Below are positions 1 to 6,478 of a stretch of DNA of 13,887 bases, one piece after another. The DNA lies in assembly GCA_016839875.1 (NCBI GenBank), contig JAEOTK010000220.1, positions 1 to 13,887 of the forward strand, given 5' to 3'. A program made the translations under genes and the position numbers. How positions within the stretch are numbered: the first letter of the stretch is position 1; the number at the start of each line of letters is the position of its first letter. The notes below the pieces were generated by a model. It searched no databases, had not been told where the DNA came from, and was given only the letters and a program-made list of their open reading frames with translations. The stretch is from Candidatus Heimdallarchaeota archaeon. Its GTDB lineage: Archaea > Asgardarchaeota > Heimdallarchaeia > Heimdallarchaeales > Heimdallarchaeaceae.

Positions 1-528
1 GGTTCAACCGGAGCAATTCAGCCAGGTATGGAACTAGGGGATTTGGTCATTAATACAGGTGCTGTAAAAATGGAAGGCTCAAGTATTCACTATGTTCCAG
101 AAAGTTATCCCTCAGTTGCTCATTATGAAGTTGTTTTAGCTTTAATCGAAGCTTGTGAAGTTTTAGATTTTCCTTATCATGTGGGATTAGCAGCTTCTAG
201 CTCAAGTTTCTATTTAGGTCAAGGAAGACCTGGTTTCGATGACTACAAGATATCAAAGACTGATAACATCGTTCCAGATTTGCAAAAGATGAAAGTCTTG
301 AATATTGAAATGGAAGCTTCTCATATATTCACTCTTGGTCAAATATTTGGAGCAAGAACTGGTGCTATATGTGCAGTCTATGCAAATAGAGTTACTAATG
401 AATTTGATACAAAGGGAGAAAAAGATGCAATTGCAGCTGCAAATTATGCAGTGAAAGTTCTCTCAGAATTTGATATTGATAAAAAGAAAAAGGAATCAAA
501 ATATTGGTTCAGAGGAATCAATTTATAG
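1..528 (+). CDS. udp: Uridine phosphorylase, 3' part (5' end outside window)
   Basis: Cytosolic enzyme that splits uridine with phosphate into uracil and ribose-1-phosphate (nucleoside salvage). The frame is open from base 1, so the ATG at 28 is internal; 175 residues are visible and roughly 90 N-terminal ones are missing compared with E. coli Udp (253 residues). Counting from the window edge, residues 1-8 read GSTGAIQP, matching the Udp GTTGAIQP segment. The uracil-pocket pattern F-x3-Q-x-R is intact (F70, Q74, R76), and the ribose-binding E-M-E is at 103-105. These uracil contacts favour uridine phosphorylase over a purine nucleoside phosphorylase. The C-terminus carries a lysine-rich tail ending in WFRGINL that E. 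coli Udp lacks. The gene is convergent with the EAP30 gene. In archaea this enzyme type can feed ribose-1-phosphate into a pentose bisphosphate pathway; that link is inference here. Confidence 0.9.
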   Translation, partial: GSTGAIQPGMELGDLVINTGAVKMEGSSIHYVPESYPSVAHYEVVLALIEACEVLDFPYHVGLAASSSSFYLGQGRPGFDDYKISKTDNIVPDLQKMKVLNIEMEASHIFTLGQIFGARTGAICAVYANRVTNEFDTKGEKDAIAAANYAVKVLSEFDIDKKKKESKYWFRGINL

Positions 529-537
529 AATAATACG

Positions 538-575
538 AGTTCCCCTCTCCTTTCTTATTTTCTCGTGTTTTAGTT
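538..575 (+). terminator. Pyrimidine/T-rich putative terminator after udp
   Basis: Ten bases after the udp stop the plus strand turns C/T-rich and has several short T runs (TTTCTTATTTTC, then GTGTTTTAG). Archaeal RNA polymerase ends transcription at oligo-T tracts without needing a hairpin, so this is a plausible end of the udp transcript. No experimental support can be drawn from sequence alone. Confidence 0.35.
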
Positions 576-609
576 AAAAGTAGATAATAAAAACGTATGA
601 GGGAGGGAG

Positions 610-646
610 GGTCATGAGTTTTTAAAATATATAGAAACTCATGACC
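610..646. repeat. Perfect 12-bp inverted repeat in a convergent gap
   Basis: GGTCATGAGTTT (610-621) and AAACTCATGACC (635-646) are exact reverse complements around a 13-base AT-rich spacer; a wobble pair and two A-T pairs could extend the stem. It lies between the converging ends of udp and the EAP30 gene and is followed on the plus strand by a T-rich stretch. It may act as a transcript-end hairpin for either strand or as a dyad protein site. Three GGG runs sit just before it (601-611). Confidence 0.6.
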
Positions 647-680
647 AAGTTATTTTCTTTTAAAACTTTATAAAGTCTTC

Positions 681-707
681 GTAAAATGCAAGAAAACGTC
701 ATTTTAC
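681..707. repeat. Perfect 8-bp inverted repeat after the EAP30 gene
   Basis: GTAAAATG (681-688) and CATTTTAC (700-707) are exact reverse complements around an 11-base spacer. On the minus strand the hairpin would lie 24 bases after the EAP30 stop, with a T run in its loop and T-rich sequence beyond it, so it may mark the 3' end of that transcript. Confidence 0.4.
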
Positions 708-730
708 ACGATTTAGGGCCTGTAGATGCA

Positions 731-1480
731 CTATTCTATTTTTGCAGTACCGGGAAAATAGTAATTTCCTGAGCTTTCATCTAATATTGCAATATCTATC
801 TTCATCATCAATATAAGTGTGCTTTGTGCTCTCTCTATTGGCCAACCTAGATGAGATGTAACTTTATCAACAGATAGAAATGGCAGTCCTGTTGCTAATC
901 TTAAAACTTCTTGGATATCACTTGACATTTCTATCGGCTTGAATCTTATTAGAACTTCATCATCTCCAATATCGATTCGTTTAGGTATGACTTCTTCTTC
1001 TTCAAGTTTCTTTAATACTGAAAGAATCTCACCAGTCTTTACTTTCCAGTCAGAACGTGTTTCTCGGAAATAGTCTACAAGATTTGCAATAGTTATTGCT
1101 CCACCTATGTCACTTAATTCTTCAGTACCAATTACAAGTAGCTCCCTAGCTAGTTTTTGTTTAAACTCATCCTTCCCAAAAATCATAGGAGCTTTAACTC
1201 CACCAGCTGTTCCTATTGTCTGAGTCATTCCTGCTTTTTGTCTGATGTTGAGTATTTTGGAAACCAACATTTTAGATGCTAGGAGTTCTTTGCCTGATTT
1301 TTTCTCAACCTTTTCTATCCCCTCTTCTATAACTTCTCGCTTCTTCTCTGCATCTTTCTTTTGGGCTTCTACAAGATCACTATCAAGTGTCTTATATGCA
1401 TCAGATAATGAAGATCGAAAATCAGATTTGTCTTCTCTTTTTTTCTTTTTCTGTTCTTCATTGTCATCTTTGTGTTCCAT
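731..1480 (-). CDS. vps22: EAP30-domain protein, ESCRT-II Vps22/Vps36-like
   Basis: Likely subunit of an Asgard ESCRT-II complex; in eukaryotes ESCRT-II bridges ubiquitin-linked ESCRT-I to membrane-remodelling ESCRT-III. With 249 residues from the chosen start, it has a lysine/glutamate-rich N-terminus, a predicted coiled coil (about 20-63), a linker, and two tandem winged-helix modules (about 102-181 and 186-246). The second module has the pattern W-x2-ERA, then ILDESSGNYYFP, which recalls Vps22 (WETERAR, then LD...HYWLP). The first module, with a GGAITIANL stretch, resembles Vps36 (GGIMSLTEV), so Vps22 versus Vps36 is unresolved. I chose the ATG at 1480: the TATA-like box at 1508-1515 directly abuts the upstream in-frame ATG at 1507, so an mRNA starting about 25 bases later would begin near 1485. 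No GLUE domain or other ESCRT gene is visible here. An ScpB-like winged-helix protein is a less likely alternative. Confidence 0.78.
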   Translation of the reverse strand: MEHKDDNEEQKKKKREDKSDFRSSLSDAYKTLDSDLVEAQKKDAEKKREVIEEGIEKVEKKSGKELLASKMLVSKILNIRQKAGMTQTIGTAGGVKAPMIFGKDEFKQKLARELLVIGTEELSDIGGAITIANLVDYFRETRSDWKVKTGEILSVLKKLEEEEVIPKRIDIGDDEVLIRFKPIEMSSDIQEVLRLATGLPFLSVDKVTSHLGWPIERAQSTLILMMKIDIAILDESSGNYYFPGTAKIE

Positions 1481-1507
1481 AATTCTCATGTAAAAACTTA
1501 CTACCAT

Positions 1508-1516
1508 TATATAAAA
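1508..1516 (-). promoter_or_regulatory. TATA box of the EAP30 gene
   Basis: On the minus strand TTTATATA touches the ATG at 1507. Usual archaeal TATA-to-start spacing puts the transcript start near 1485, inside the longer reading frame. This is why the shorter start at 1480 is preferred, giving a nearly leaderless mRNA. Confidence 0.6.
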
Positions 1517-1629
1517 GAGTATTCAAACAAAGTGAAGAAGCATCATTATTGTACGAAAAATAAACCTTAAGAGTGTCTAGTAAGAAAATCTTTCAAAGAT
1601 TAGCTACTGAAAACAAATTCTTAGCTTTA

Positions 1630-1639
1630 CTTAAAAAAA
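1630..1639 (+). promoter_or_regulatory. TATA-like box of the beta-CASP/HPS unit
   Basis: CTTAAAAAAA is centred about 24 bases before the ATG at 1658. The predicted transcript start falls at or next to that ATG, so the first gene is probably leaderless; no Shine-Dalgarno is seen. The rest of the 150-base divergent spacer (1508-1657) holds nothing else I recognise. Confidence 0.5.
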
Positions 1640-1657
1640 TAATAACGGTAATTTATT

Positions 1658-3016
1658 ATGAACGACATTAAAATTACGGCGTACGGCGCTACTAATTTCG
1701 TAGGTAGGAGTTCTTTTCTTCTCTCTGATAGAGATCATAAGGTTCTATTAGATTGTGGAATTGAATTAAGACCTAAACAATATTCAATAGCTCCAACTGG
1801 AGTGGATCACATTGCTCATGATCTTGATGCATTTTTGCTAAGCCATGCACATATAGATCATTCTGGCTATGTTCCAAAACTAGCACAAAAGGGCTATAAT
1901 GGCTCATATCATATGACAAACCCAACAAAAGATATTGTCTATAAACTGTGGGTGGATCATCTTAAGATAGAAGGAAGAAGACATTGGTCTGAATCTGATT
2001 TAGACAAAGTTTTCCGAAACATTACAACTAATAATTATAATAAGAAATTCAAAATTAGTGATGGTATTACTGCTGAATTTCTGGATGCTGGCCATGTTTT
2101 AGGTGCAGCTCAAATCTTAATAGATTGGGAAGGGACTCTCATTCTCTATTCAGGAGATATAAACGATAGAGTCACTCCAATGTTTGATGGTTACAAACTT
2201 CCAGAGGAAGATGTAGATGTTCTAATTATAGAATCTACAAATGGAGATAGATATGTTCCTGAGAGAAGTAAAATCGATGTAGGTTTAGGACTTCTAGCAA
2301 AACAAACAACTGATGAGGGAAATAAGATGCTCTTACCATCATTTGCTGTTGGTAGATCACAAGAGGTACTAATAACACTTGCATTTGATAGGGATTTGAG
2401 AGATGTTCCGATATATATTGATGGAATGATTAATTCCATGAATATGATTACTGAACATTATCTTAGTGACAAATGGGTTTCAAAGAGGTTTCTAAAAAGA
2501 CTCAAAGACCTAGGATTGAACTCTCCTTTCGACAGAGAAAACCTCATTCCTATTCCATCAATATCTGATAGAACTCATAATTCAAGGAAATTTGTTGCAA
2601 AGAAGAATGAAGGTTCTATAATTGTTACAACTTCTGGGATGCTAGAAGGAGGACCAATACATACATATCTTGAACTCTGTGGTACAAATGAAAATAATGT
2701 TTTAGGTTTCACTGGATACCAGGTAGAAGGTACTACTGGCAGACAAATCTATGATGGAGAAAAAGAGATTGTTCTTCAAAGTGACTATAGGAAAATGAAA
2801 AACGTCACACTCAAAAACAAAATAATGAAGTTTCCATACTCCGGACATAGTTCAGTTGATGGATTAAAACGAGCAATGAAAGATTCAGGTGCACAAGACA
2901 TTATAATGGTTCATGGAGATGAACGAAATCAAGTGTTTATTATGGACTATGTTAAGGATGTTGCAAAACCAAAAATTCTTGAAGAAGGGACCCCTACTGA
3001 TATAAGGAGTCGTTAA
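1658..3016 (+). CDS. Beta-CASP metallo-beta-lactamase RNase (aCPSF2-like)
   Basis: RNA-processing nuclease of the CPSF73/Ysh1 group (COG1236 type), acting in the cytoplasm as a zinc-dependent endo- and/or exonuclease. Metallo-beta-lactamase motifs are complete: HAHIDH at 63-68, GH at 145-146 (H146) and GD at 166-167. The beta-CASP insert and its motifs follow: motif A acid E192 (IIESTN), motif B H397 (PYSGHSS) and motif C H419 (MVHGD). The EGTTGRQIYDG segment at 358-368 is also typical. At 452 residues it lacks the N-terminal KH domains of aCPSF1, the archaeal termination nuclease of about 630 residues, so it fits the KH-less aCPSF2 group. The HPS gene begins on the very next base after its stop, so the two are almost certainly co-transcribed. 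Substrate and cutting mode cannot be read from sequence. Confidence 0.9.
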   Translation: MNDIKITAYGATNFVGRSSFLLSDRDHKVLLDCGIELRPKQYSIAPTGVDHIAHDLDAFLLSHAHIDHSGYVPKLAQKGYNGSYHMTNPTKDIVYKLWVDHLKIEGRRHWSESDLDKVFRNITTNNYNKKFKISDGITAEFLDAGHVLGAAQILIDWEGTLILYSGDINDRVTPMFDGYKLPEEDVDVLIIESTNGDRYVPERSKIDVGLGLLAKQTTDEGNKMLLPSFAVGRSQEVLITLAFDRDLRDVPIYIDGMINSMNMITEHYLSDKWVSKRFLKRLKDLGLNSPFDRENLIPIPSISDRTHNSRKFVAKKNEGSIIVTTSGMLEGGPIHTYLELCGTNENNVLGFTGYQVEGTTGRQIYDGEKEIVLQSDYRKMKNVTLKNKIMKFPYSGHSSVDGLKRAMKDSGAQDIIMVHGDERNQVFIMDYVKDVAKPKILEEGTPTDIRSR

Positions 3017-3658
3017 ATGAATCTATCCTCTCCTCCATATCTTCAAATTGCACTAGATTTTGTTGACAAAAATAAATTTGAAAGCGTTTTAGCTGCAATT
3101 CCTTATACTGAAAATATCTTAATTGAGGCAGGAACACCATTAATCAAAAAATTTGGAATTTCAATTTTACAGACCATTCTTCAATATCACCCAAGAAGCT
3201 ATGCTATAGCAGATTTGAAAACATTAGATGTAGGTTGGTTAGAAGTCCAAATCGCAGCAGAAGAAAACGCATCAGCTGTAGCGATTAGCGGTTTAGCTTC
3301 ACTCGAAACTCTAGAATCTTCTCTCAAAGAAGCTAACAAGCGAGATGTGGATATCATATTAGATATGATGAATGTAAAGGAACCAATTCATCTCCTTAAA
3401 CAACTTTCAAGGCAACCAAAAATTGTTCTTTTCCATAGAGGGATTGATCAAGAAGGAAAAACAGAACATCCATGGGAATTAATCAGAGAAGTAAAAACCA
3501 TTTATCCTAAAATCCTAGTTGCTGTAGCGGGAGGATTGAATCTTCAAACCAGTTCTAAGGCATTAGAAAACAATGCTGATGTCATTGTAATAGGGAGAGC
3601 AATAACACAATCAACTGATGTAGAAACAGCCGTAAATCAATTTCTAGAACTATTTTAG
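3017..3658 (+). CDS. hps: 3-hexulose-6-phosphate synthase (HUMPS/OMPDC fold)
   Basis: TIM-barrel enzyme interconverting ribulose-5-phosphate plus formaldehyde with D-arabino-3-hexulose-6-phosphate. In many archaea lacking the oxidative pentose pathway it runs toward ribulose-5-phosphate, supplying pentoses and releasing formaldehyde. Seen: IALDF near the N-terminus (11-15), IEAGTPLI (36-43), the catalytic D-x-K-x2-D signature ADLKTLDVG (65-73; D66, K68, D71), HRGIDQE (140-146), and phosphate-binding AGGL (171-174) and IGRAIT (192-197). HRGID and DLKTLD point to archaeal HPS rather than OMP decarboxylase or ketogulonate-phosphate decarboxylase. Length 213 is normal for a stand-alone HPS; there is no fused Fae or isomerase domain. 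The start is supported by AAGGAG at 3004-3009 with a 7-base gap to the ATG. Only three bases separate its stop from the converging ABC permease gene. Confidence 0.87.
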   Translation: MNLSSPPYLQIALDFVDKNKFESVLAAIPYTENILIEAGTPLIKKFGISILQTILQYHPRSYAIADLKTLDVGWLEVQIAAEENASAVAISGLASLETLESSLKEANKRDVDIILDMMNVKEPIHLLKQLSRQPKIVLFHRGIDQEGKTEHPWELIREVKTIYPKILVAVAGGLNLQTSSKALENNADVIVIGRAITQSTDVETAVNQFLELF

Positions 3659-3661
3659 CAA

Positions 3662-4555
3662 TTAATATTCAGCTGTGGAACCAGTTATTCGAATTCTTCT
3701 ATAGATTTTCTTGTAAGTATAATGGAAAATTACGAAGAATAGTATAGATGATGCAATTAGAACAATAATAGATAGCCAGACCATAGTATCAGTGATGGTG
3801 CCATTTCCAAATAGACATAATCTGAAAGAACGAACTGCTAACGTAAAAGGAGAGAAATATGCAATTATTTGAAGCCATCTTGGAAACAAATCTAATGGAA
3901 ATAAACTCCCACTAAGTAGATTAATTATTCCAATTATAACTAAAGTTATTTCCCTTCCTCGTTTAACTAAAATTGTAAAATTAGCTGCGACAAGTGATAG
4001 AGAAAAAAATACAAGGATACAACATAAAGCAATAAGTAGAAATGATACGATGGAGACAAATGTGAGGGAGAGAGTCTCAAAAACAGGGAAGATCAGTAAA
4101 ACAGGGATAAAATATATGATTGAAATAACTATTGAGTAACATATTTCAAATAAAATTTCTGAAATAAAATATTTCTTAAGTCCAAAAGGTAATGTTGCAA
4201 GTGTTTCGAAAGTTCCTTGTTTCATTTCACTTGTGAAACTATTCAAAGATTTAACTAAAGTTCTTGTAGATATTTCTACCAGTAGAACTCCTGCAAAAAT
4301 AAATGAAACACTGTCAACAATATAATTATCTTGAATAATTTGCATTCCAGGAACTAGATGGGCTACATAGAAGAATAGAGAAAAAACTACAATGTTTGTT
4401 ACAAATCCCATAGCTATTGAAAACTTGTATTGCCAGATTATCTTTAGATTTCTTCTGAAAGTGGCTCTGAATCCTTCAAAAAAAGAAGCTTGTGTGTCCT
4501 TCTCTTTGAATCTACTTAAAACTGATTTAAGACTTTCAATTGAAATCAATACCAA
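3662..4555 (-). CDS. ABC-2 type permease, second of the operon
   Basis: Membrane subunit of an ABC-2 exporter, substrate unknown. It has 297 residues: a charged cytoplasmic N-terminus (1-45, including FRRNLKIIWQYKF) and about six hydrophobic spans (around 46-66, 82-103, 130-156, 163-195, 203-224, 258-281). The fifth-span pattern SGSLFPLDLFP followed by YFSPFTLAVRSFR is typical of ABC-2 permeases. The gene overlaps the upstream permease by ten bases, showing translational coupling. The start codon is TTG at 4555; a second in-frame TTG at 4549 is possible. AAGGTGG at 4563-4557 could serve either, being close to the first and 7 bases from the second. It is probably a heteromeric partner of the 4546-5409 protein, which shares the N-terminal layout and fold. 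Confidence 0.85.
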   Translation of the reverse strand: MVLISIESLKSVLSRFKEKDTQASFFEGFRATFRRNLKIIWQYKFSIAMGFVTNIVVFSLFFYVAHLVPGMQIIQDNYIVDSVSFIFAGVLLVEISTRTLVKSLNSFTSEMKQGTFETLATLPFGLKKYFISEILFEICYSIVISIIYFIPVLLIFPVFETLSLTFVSIVSFLLIALCCILVFFSLSLVAANFTILVKRGREITLVIIGIINLLSGSLFPLDLFPRWLQIIAYFSPFTLAVRSFRLCLFGNGTITDTMVWLSIIVLIASSILFFVIFHYTYKKIYRRIRITGSTAEY

Positions 4556-5409
4556 TCCACCTTACCCTTTCTCTTAATATTCCTCAAACTAAAAAAAACT
4601 AGAATATATGCTATCCCACCTATAACCAATATTATCCCTAACAATATAGAGGTATTAAAAAGAAAATAACTCCAATTAATGGTTTCAGAAAAAAGAATCA
4701 TATGAAGGGCATCCAATCCATACGTGAAGGGTAATGCTCTGGAAATAGCCAAAGGAAATCCACTAAGTAATGCAACTGGAAAGAGAATTCCAGAGAATGT
4801 TTTGGTTAACTGATAAAGAAGTGAGATGAGCCCACTATCCTTTTGATAAAATATAGTAAATGAGGTAAATAGCATTGAAATGGCCATATGAGAGGTCAAA
4901 ATTAGTATGAAGATCAGAAATATCAATAATATCTCTTGAGACGTAATAGTCAGAAAAAAACCTGCGCATAAATATGCCACAAGAACAACAATGAGAATTG
5001 AAAAAGATGAAATAAAAACTCCCGCACAAGTTGTTCCTATTGAATATTCTAGAAAGCTAAAATTGACGATAAGGGATGACCAAGTTCCAGAAGCAATTTC
5101 ATTGTATATGTTACCATTAACTGTTCCAAGGCTTGTTCCAACTACCATTTGCAAGCAAAGACCAATTAGTGCAAATTCGAAATACGTTGCATTAAAACCA
5201 AAAATTTGCATATCGGGATTTAATTTGCCAAAGAAAAAATACATGATTACAACAACTAGATTTAGGAGTAATGACATAACAAAACTGCTTTTGTAATTCA
5301 AAGTCATTTTTAATCTGGAAATGAAAATAGCTCTTATTCTAGCTATAAATGAACTCTTCTTAGTTCCTAGAGTGAAAGAGGATAAAACCTCGAGGGATTG
5401 GTCGGATAT
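4546..5409 (-). CDS. ABC-2 type permease, first of the operon; likely ATA start
   Basis: Membrane subunit of the same exporter. From the first ATG (5307) it would have 253 residues, but the open frame continues upstream as plausible protein: SLEVLSSFTLGTKKSSF, then IARIRAIFISRLK. That segment matches the N-terminus of the sister permease (SLKSVLSRF..., then FRATFRRNLKIIWQYKF). Between the upstream in-frame stop (5451-5449) and 5307 there is no ATG, GTG or TTG. An exact AGGAGG (5422-5417) stands 7 bases before the in-frame ATA at 5409, giving 287 residues, close to the sister's 297. No Shine-Dalgarno precedes the ATG at 5307. Six hydrophobic spans lie at about 43-61, 76-98, 124-152, 159-186, 194-214 and 247-274; SGILFPVALL followed by LPFTYGLDALH is the ABC-2 signature region. 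The ATA start is inference; the longer coding region is better supported. Confidence 0.7.
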   Translation of the reverse strand: MSDQSLEVLSSFTLGTKKSSFIARIRAIFISRLKMTLNYKSSFVMSLLLNLVVVIMYFFFGKLNPDMQIFGFNATYFEFALIGLCLQMVVGTSLGTVNGNIYNEIASGTWSSLIVNFSFLEYSIGTTCAGVFISSFSILIVVLVAYLCAGFFLTITSQEILLIFLIFILILTSHMAISMLFTSFTIFYQKDSGLISLLYQLTKTFSGILFPVALLSGFPLAISRALPFTYGLDALHMILFSETINWSYFLFNTSILLGIILVIGGIAYILVFFSLRNIKRKGKVDWY

Positions 5410-5411
5410 AC

Positions 5412-6458
5412 TTATTCCTCCTCTTGAAAAGGTAAGTTGAAGATTTCTTCAACAGTTCTTTTCTTCGGAATCTCCTTTTGATTATTTATTGCTAGAAAAG
5501 CGAGAAAAGACTCCTTTAAGCTTGGCATATGAGGAGCAATCTGATATATCTCACCTCCCGCTCTAAGGATGAGAATGGTAATTCGCGAGATAGTTTCATT
5601 TAATGAAAATTTGGAGGGTTTAATCTTTGCTTCATAAACAAAATTATCCTTATCCTCCTCTCTGAAGAATAAAATCTCTGCACCTGCTGAGTAGTATATT
5701 AGGTCCTCAAAACTCTTGTAATGAAAATCTGCTAGATTAAAGACTACTCGAACATAATGTTGAGCTGCTGATTCTTTGAACATTGAGGGAGAACAATCTT
5801 GTATGAGCTGACCTTTATCTATCAGAATTAATCTTGAAGTCAAATCATCCATCTCGGTAAAATTATGACTGGTAAGCAAGATTGTTGTACCAAATTCCCT
5901 GTTAAATTCCAGAAGTAATTCCTTTGCCCTTTCTGAACTTTCAGCATCAAATCCCAAAGTAGGTTCATCTAGCAATAATACTTTGGGAAAGGGAACTAAT
6001 GATCTTATAAGTAAAGTCTTTGCTTTCATTCCAGTTGATAATTTCATAACAAGCGTATCTTTCTTATCGCTTAAATCAAAAAAGTGTAGCAATGAATTGA
6101 TTCTCTTTCGAGCTTCAGTTTTTCTAATACCACTTAAAGTACTATAGAAAAGCAGATTATCAAAAATTGAGAGTCTATAGTAAAGGCTTCTTCCTCCAGT
6201 TTCTCCAAAAACGGAACCCACGAGTGATCGAACTTTCTTGTCATCATTGATATCAATCCCATCAATATAAGCTTCACCAGATGTTGGTAGAACCAACGTA
6301 GTTAGTATCTTAGTTAAGGTTGTCTTCCCAGCTCCATTTGGTCCAAGTAATCCAACAAATTCCCCCTCATTGATATTTAGGGATATATTATCAAGAGCTG
6401 TTACTTCCTTTCCTCTTTTACTGTAAACTTTACTAACATTTCGAATCTCTATTGACAC
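5412..6458 (-). CDS. ABC-2 exporter ATP-binding protein
   Basis: ATPase driving the two permeases encoded just downstream, at the inner face of the membrane. Walker A GPNGAGKT is at 39-46, Walker B LLLDEP at 161-166 (D164, E165) and the H-loop histidine at 198 (TSHN). The signature is LSTGM (140-144) instead of LSGGQ, and the Q-loop position appears to be E86 (VFGETGG); both are departures from consensus, though DrrA-like exporters vary here. Residues about 230-348 form a C-terminal extension with DUF4162-like character common in ABC-2 ATPases. The start is GTG at 6458, the only in-frame option after a stop at 6467-6465. An ATG overlaps it out of frame (ATGTG) but ends after three codons. The last codons and stop (GAGGAGGAATAA) also carry the Shine-Dalgarno of the next gene. 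The substrate could be a drug, lipid or peptide. Confidence 0.88.
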   Translation of the reverse strand: MSIEIRNVSKVYSKRGKEVTALDNISLNINEGEFVGLLGPNGAGKTTLTKILTTLVLPTSGEAYIDGIDINDDKKVRSLVGSVFGETGGRSLYYRLSIFDNLLFYSTLSGIRKTEARKRINSLLHFFDLSDKKDTLVMKLSTGMKAKTLLIRSLVPFPKVLLLDEPTLGFDAESSERAKELLLEFNREFGTTILLTSHNFTEMDDLTSRLILIDKGQLIQDCSPSMFKESAAQHYVRVVFNLADFHYKSFEDLIYYSAGAEILFFREEDKDNFVYEAKIKPSKFSLNETISRITILILRAGGEIYQIAPHMPSLKESFLAFLAINNQKEIPKKRTVEEIFNLPFQEEE

Positions 6459-6478
6459 ATTATTTTAATCATAAAGTC

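Noticed and set aside
601..611. G-quadruplex
   Set aside because: Only three GGG runs are present and no fourth lies nearby.
731..1480. ScpB-like condensin winged-helix protein
   Set aside because: Tandem winged helices fit loosely, but the ERA and LDE...YYFP pattern and the coiled-coil N-terminus agree better with EAP30.
1245..1493. Serine/phenylalanine-rich open frame on the plus strand
   Set aside because: Mirror of the lysine/glutamate-rich coiled coil of the EAP30 gene; the composition is what antisense of AAA/GAA codons gives.
3017..3658. Orotidine-phosphate decarboxylase
   Set aside because: Same superfamily, but the D-x-K-T-x-D signature followed by VG and the HRGID segment are those of hexulose-phosphate synthase.
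4991..5296. 101-codon plus-strand open frame
   Set aside because: Antisense to the permease membrane spans, with no family resemblance.
5412..5424. Programmed -1 frameshift fusing the ABC ATPase to the permease
   Set aside because: The frames are related by -1 and the permease frame is open there, but the GAGGAGGAATAA junction has no slippery heptamer. The Shine-Dalgarno with correct spacing to ATA explains the arrangement more simply.
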